Source of the DNA: Acidobacteriota bacterium
GTDB taxonomy: Bacteria; Acidobacteriota; Terriglobia; UBA7540
Length of the DNA stretch: 9,710 bases
Assembly: GCA_003224635.1 (NCBI GenBank)
Contig: QHZK01000333.1
Span: 1-9,710, forward strand
Direction of reading: 5' to 3'
Below are positions 8,373-9,710 of the stretch, piece by piece; within the stretch, counting starts at the first letter, position 1; each line of letters opens with the position of its first letter. A program made the position numbers and the translations under genes. The notes under the pieces are model-generated. The model was given only the letters and a program-made list of their open reading frames with translations. It ran no database searches and had not been told where the DNA came from.

Positions 8373-8401
8373 AAAATACGCGCACTGACGCCGATTGTCA
8401 A
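8373..8401 (-). promoter_or_regulatory. Sigma-70-type promoter reading out of the insertion sequence into the TPR gene
   Basis: On the minus strand there is a consensus -35 TTGACA (plus-strand TGTCAA, 8396-8401), a 17-bp spacer (8379-8395) and a -10 TATTTT (plus-strand AAAATA, 8373-8378) that matches four of six consensus positions. Transcription would start near 8366, leaving about 74 nt to the ATG at 8292. The -35 lies in the presumed left terminus of the insertion sequence and the -10 lies outside it. A second, weaker set (TTGACG, plus-strand 8443-8448, 17 bp from TTAAAC) lies further inside the element. Confidence 0.55.
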
Positions 8402-8490
8402 GACATCGAATAGAGACGTGTTTAATGTAACTGCTAAGCAGCCGTCAAGACATTTGAAAATGTAACCCGCCGCGCCGTACAAGGTGTAAC
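8396..8490 (+). repeat. Repeated and palindromic motifs at the left end of the insertion sequence
   Basis: Two copies of GTCAAGACAT occur at 8397-8406 and 8444-8453. The first is part of TGTC-AA-GACA, a near-perfect dyad. Three copies of TGTAAC occur at 8426-8431, 8461-8466 and 8485-8490. The second GTCAAGACAT overlaps a perfect inverted repeat, ACATTT-GA-AAATGT (8450-8463). Clustered short repeats just inside an insertion-sequence end are typical of transposase-binding sites. The exact terminus cannot be fixed because the right-hand end lies outside the window; 8396 (starting TGTCAAGACAT) is my best guess. Confidence 0.5.
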
Positions 8491-8516
8491 CCTCCCGAGC
8501 AAGCTGTAGGAGGGTT
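8488..8516 (+). promoter_or_regulatory. Stem-loop sequestering the transposase Shine-Dalgarno sequence
   Basis: AACCCTCC (8488-8495) is perfectly complementary to GGAGGGTT (8509-8516), an 8-bp stem with a 13-nt loop that can itself form a small AGC/GCT stem. The right arm contains the transposase ribosome-binding site AGGAGGG, placed 5 nt before the ATG at 8520. Transcripts that start outside the element would include both arms and hide the site. A transcript starting inside the hairpin would not. Confidence 0.6.
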
Positions 8517-8519
8517 GCC

Positions 8520-9254
8520 ATGAGTCGCACGTCTCGTTGGGAGTACCTGCGGGCCGTTTATCCTCGCTACCGGAGAGCGGATCGCGGGACCAAGCAGGTG
8601 ATCTTGAACGAATTCTGCGCCAACACCGGTTACCACCGCAAATACGCCATCCGCTTGCTGAACGGCCCGCCGCCGGAGCGGAAGCGAGCGGTCGTGCGGC
8701 GGCCCCGCACCCCCAGCTATAGTCCAGTGGTGGTCTTGGTCTTGGCCGCGGTGTGGGTGTGGGCGGCGGCGGCTATCGCTGGTCGGTGCGCCTCAAAGCG
8801 CTGTTGCCGCTCTGGAAGCCCTGGATGAGGAAACGCTTTCAGCTCAGCCCCAAGCTGGAAGAGCAACTGCTGCGCATGAGCGCGCGGCAGATGGACCGCC
8901 GACTGCAAGCACGCAAGCGACGGCTGAAGCGACGCCTCTATGGCCGCACCAAGCCGGGGGCTTTGCTCAAGCATCCAATCCCGATCCAGGCAGGCCCCTG
9001 GCAGGAACAGATGCCGGGCTTCACCGAGGTGGACTTGGTGTCGCGCTCGGGAAACTCGGCCAGCGGAGAGTTTGCTTATTCGCTGAGCCTTACCGACCTC
9101 TACACCACCTGGACGGAGACGCGCGCCGTGCTGGGACGAGGGCTCGAAGGGGTGGTGAAAGCCCTGGAGGAGATTCGCACCGCCCTGCCCTTTCGTCTCT
9201 GGGGCCTCGACTCCGATAATGGGTCGGAATTCATCAACTGGCACGTGGGCGCTG
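8520..9254 (+). pseudogene. Transposase, 5' portion, frameshifted and interrupted before the third catalytic residue
   Basis: The ATG at 8520 has a strong Shine-Dalgarno sequence. The first frame encodes MSRTSRWEYLRAVYPRYRRA and a helix-turn-helix-like region (EFCANTGYHRKYAIRLLN), continuing to LAAVW near 8756. The homology then moves to the -1 frame (GYRWSVRLKALLPLWKPW, from about 8771) and continues to AACTGGCAC at 9236-9244. The second frame contains the integrase-core residues: Asp in TEVDLV (codon 9032-9034) and Asp in LDSDNGSEF (codon 9215-9217), 61 residues apart as expected. The third residue, a Glu expected about 35 codons later, is not in the continuing frame; the peptide after NWHVGA looks non-coding. 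The frameshift lies in GTGTGGGTGTGG followed by GGC repeats, where a tandem 6-nt duplication plus loss of one G would explain it. The gene is probably inactive as it stands, unless frameshifting and intron splicing both restore it. Confidence 0.7.
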
Positions 9255-9710
9255 GTGTGCACGACATGAGGTGCGGTTCACACGCAGCCGGTGCAAGCTT
9301 CGGCCAAGTCAATGTCTATCCTCCGCAAAGGAGGCGCAATGGTCGCGTAGCCAGTTTGAACGCCGTTTACTCAGCATTCCGTAAATGAGATCCTTCCGAT
9401 AGGCCGCCGGCAGTTCTCCGTGGATTACGAAAACCCGGAAACAATTCATGAGGCCCTAATACGGCCTAAAACCACACGTGCCTTACGCCCGTACAGGATA
9501 GCAGTAGAAAGAATCTGTCATCGGCGACTACCCGCGATAAACGCCATAGGATTTACATATCACAGTTCACTTGCCGCTTAGTCGGGAAACCATCCGTGTG
9601 ACCTGGAGTTTGGGGGCGCCGAAGCAAAGGTAAGGTTAGGCCGTTTAACGTCAAAAAGGGTTTCCTTGGCCAACCAACTTCTGTGCTGGTTGTTTGGCTC
9701 CGATCCAGCG
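9255..9710 (+). ncRNA. 5' part of a probable bacterial group II intron (domain I), continuing past the window
   Basis: The sequence after the transposase homology begins GTGTG, the GUGYG start of group II introns. It continues as GUGUGCACGACAUG, then GGUGC and later GGUGCAAGC, the same arrangement (GUG, 10 nt in all, CAUG, GGUGC, GGUG-AAG) as many bacterial introns. Downstream elements resemble domain I: a stem-loop CCTCC/GGAGG (9320-9334), AGGCC/GGCCT (9451-9467), an AAAGGTAAGG segment (9627-9636) like that near EBS1 in the Lactococcus LtrB intron, and CAACCA/TGGTTG (9671-9692) around an ACTTCTGTGC loop. I compare with LtrB from memory. No reverse-transcriptase reading frame is visible; in such introns it lies in domain IV, which would be to the right of 9710. 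No gene is supported in this stretch. Orientation matches the transposase. Confidence 0.55.

Larger units (their letters stand above)
8396..9710 (+). mobile_element. Insertion sequence with DDE integrase-core transposase, interrupted by a group II intron (right end not in window)
   Basis: The element starts with clustered repeats near 8396-8490, followed by a ribosome-binding-site hairpin (8488-8516) and a transposase gene from 8520. The gene is broken by a frameshift near 8760 and by the change of sequence at about 9255. No right inverted repeat or target-site duplication can be seen, because the element continues past 9710. The transposase has an N-terminal helix-turn-helix-like region and an integrase-core (rve) region, so an IS481-like or unclassified integrase-type family is likely. 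The exact family is not certain. Confidence 0.65.

Noticed and set aside
8717..9262. 181-codon minus-strand open frame opposite the transposase
   Set aside because: The plus-strand frames carry the conserved transposase residues; the minus-strand product resembles nothing and is a shadow.
9627..9645. EBS1 placed directly after AAAGGTAA, as in the LtrB intron
   Set aside because: The bases there (GGTTAGGCCG) do not pair with the last exon bases GCGCTG, so that placement is not supported by this exon.
1..9710. CRISPR array, tRNA or rRNA genes
   Set aside because: No regularly spaced repeats, cloverleaf-like segments or rRNA signature sequences were seen on either strand.

Overview
The window looks like a chromosomal accessory segment from an Acidobacteriota-type soil bacterium. 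The main reason is a very large outer-membrane receptor with an N-terminal carboxypeptidase-regulatory-like domain (Oar type), a class greatly expanded in that phylum. It lies beside a secreted TPR protein and a secreted sugar-enzyme-like protein, in moderately GC-rich DNA. The phylum assignment is an inference from gene types, not from a marker gene.

Layout. Positions 1-311 hold the 3' end of a small plus-strand gene of unknown function. A short convergent gap with a hairpin follows. Three large genes then occupy 529-8292, all on the minus strand, so they are transcribed from right to left. First is a secreted TPR-repeat protein (6556-8292). Next is a 1107-residue TonB-dependent-receptor-like outer-membrane protein (3049-6372). 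Last is a 726-residue exported protein that fuses a glycoside-hydrolase-like TIM-barrel region to a formylglycine-generating-enzyme/SUMF1-like domain (529-2709). The gaps between them (183 and 339 nt) are wide enough for separate promoters. Shared strand, export signals and family habits suggest a cell-envelope uptake and processing locus, probably for a glycan. The substrate cannot be read from the sequence.

The right end (about 8396-9710) is a stack of mobile elements. An insertion sequence on the plus strand carries a transposase of the DDE/integrase-core type. Its gene is frameshifted near 8760, and its homology stops between the second catalytic Asp and the expected catalytic Glu. At that point (9255) the DNA changes to what appears to be the 5' portion of a bacterial group II intron, which starts GUGUG, carries family-like domain I elements and runs off the window.

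Two regulatory details at the left end of the insertion sequence stand out. A TTGACA -35 box placed in the presumed element terminus has a 17-bp spacer to a TATTTT box in the flanking DNA, reading out of the element into the TPR/receptor genes. Also, the transposase Shine-Dalgarno sequence is buried in a perfect 8-bp stem, a known way for insertion sequences to resist activation by read-through transcription.
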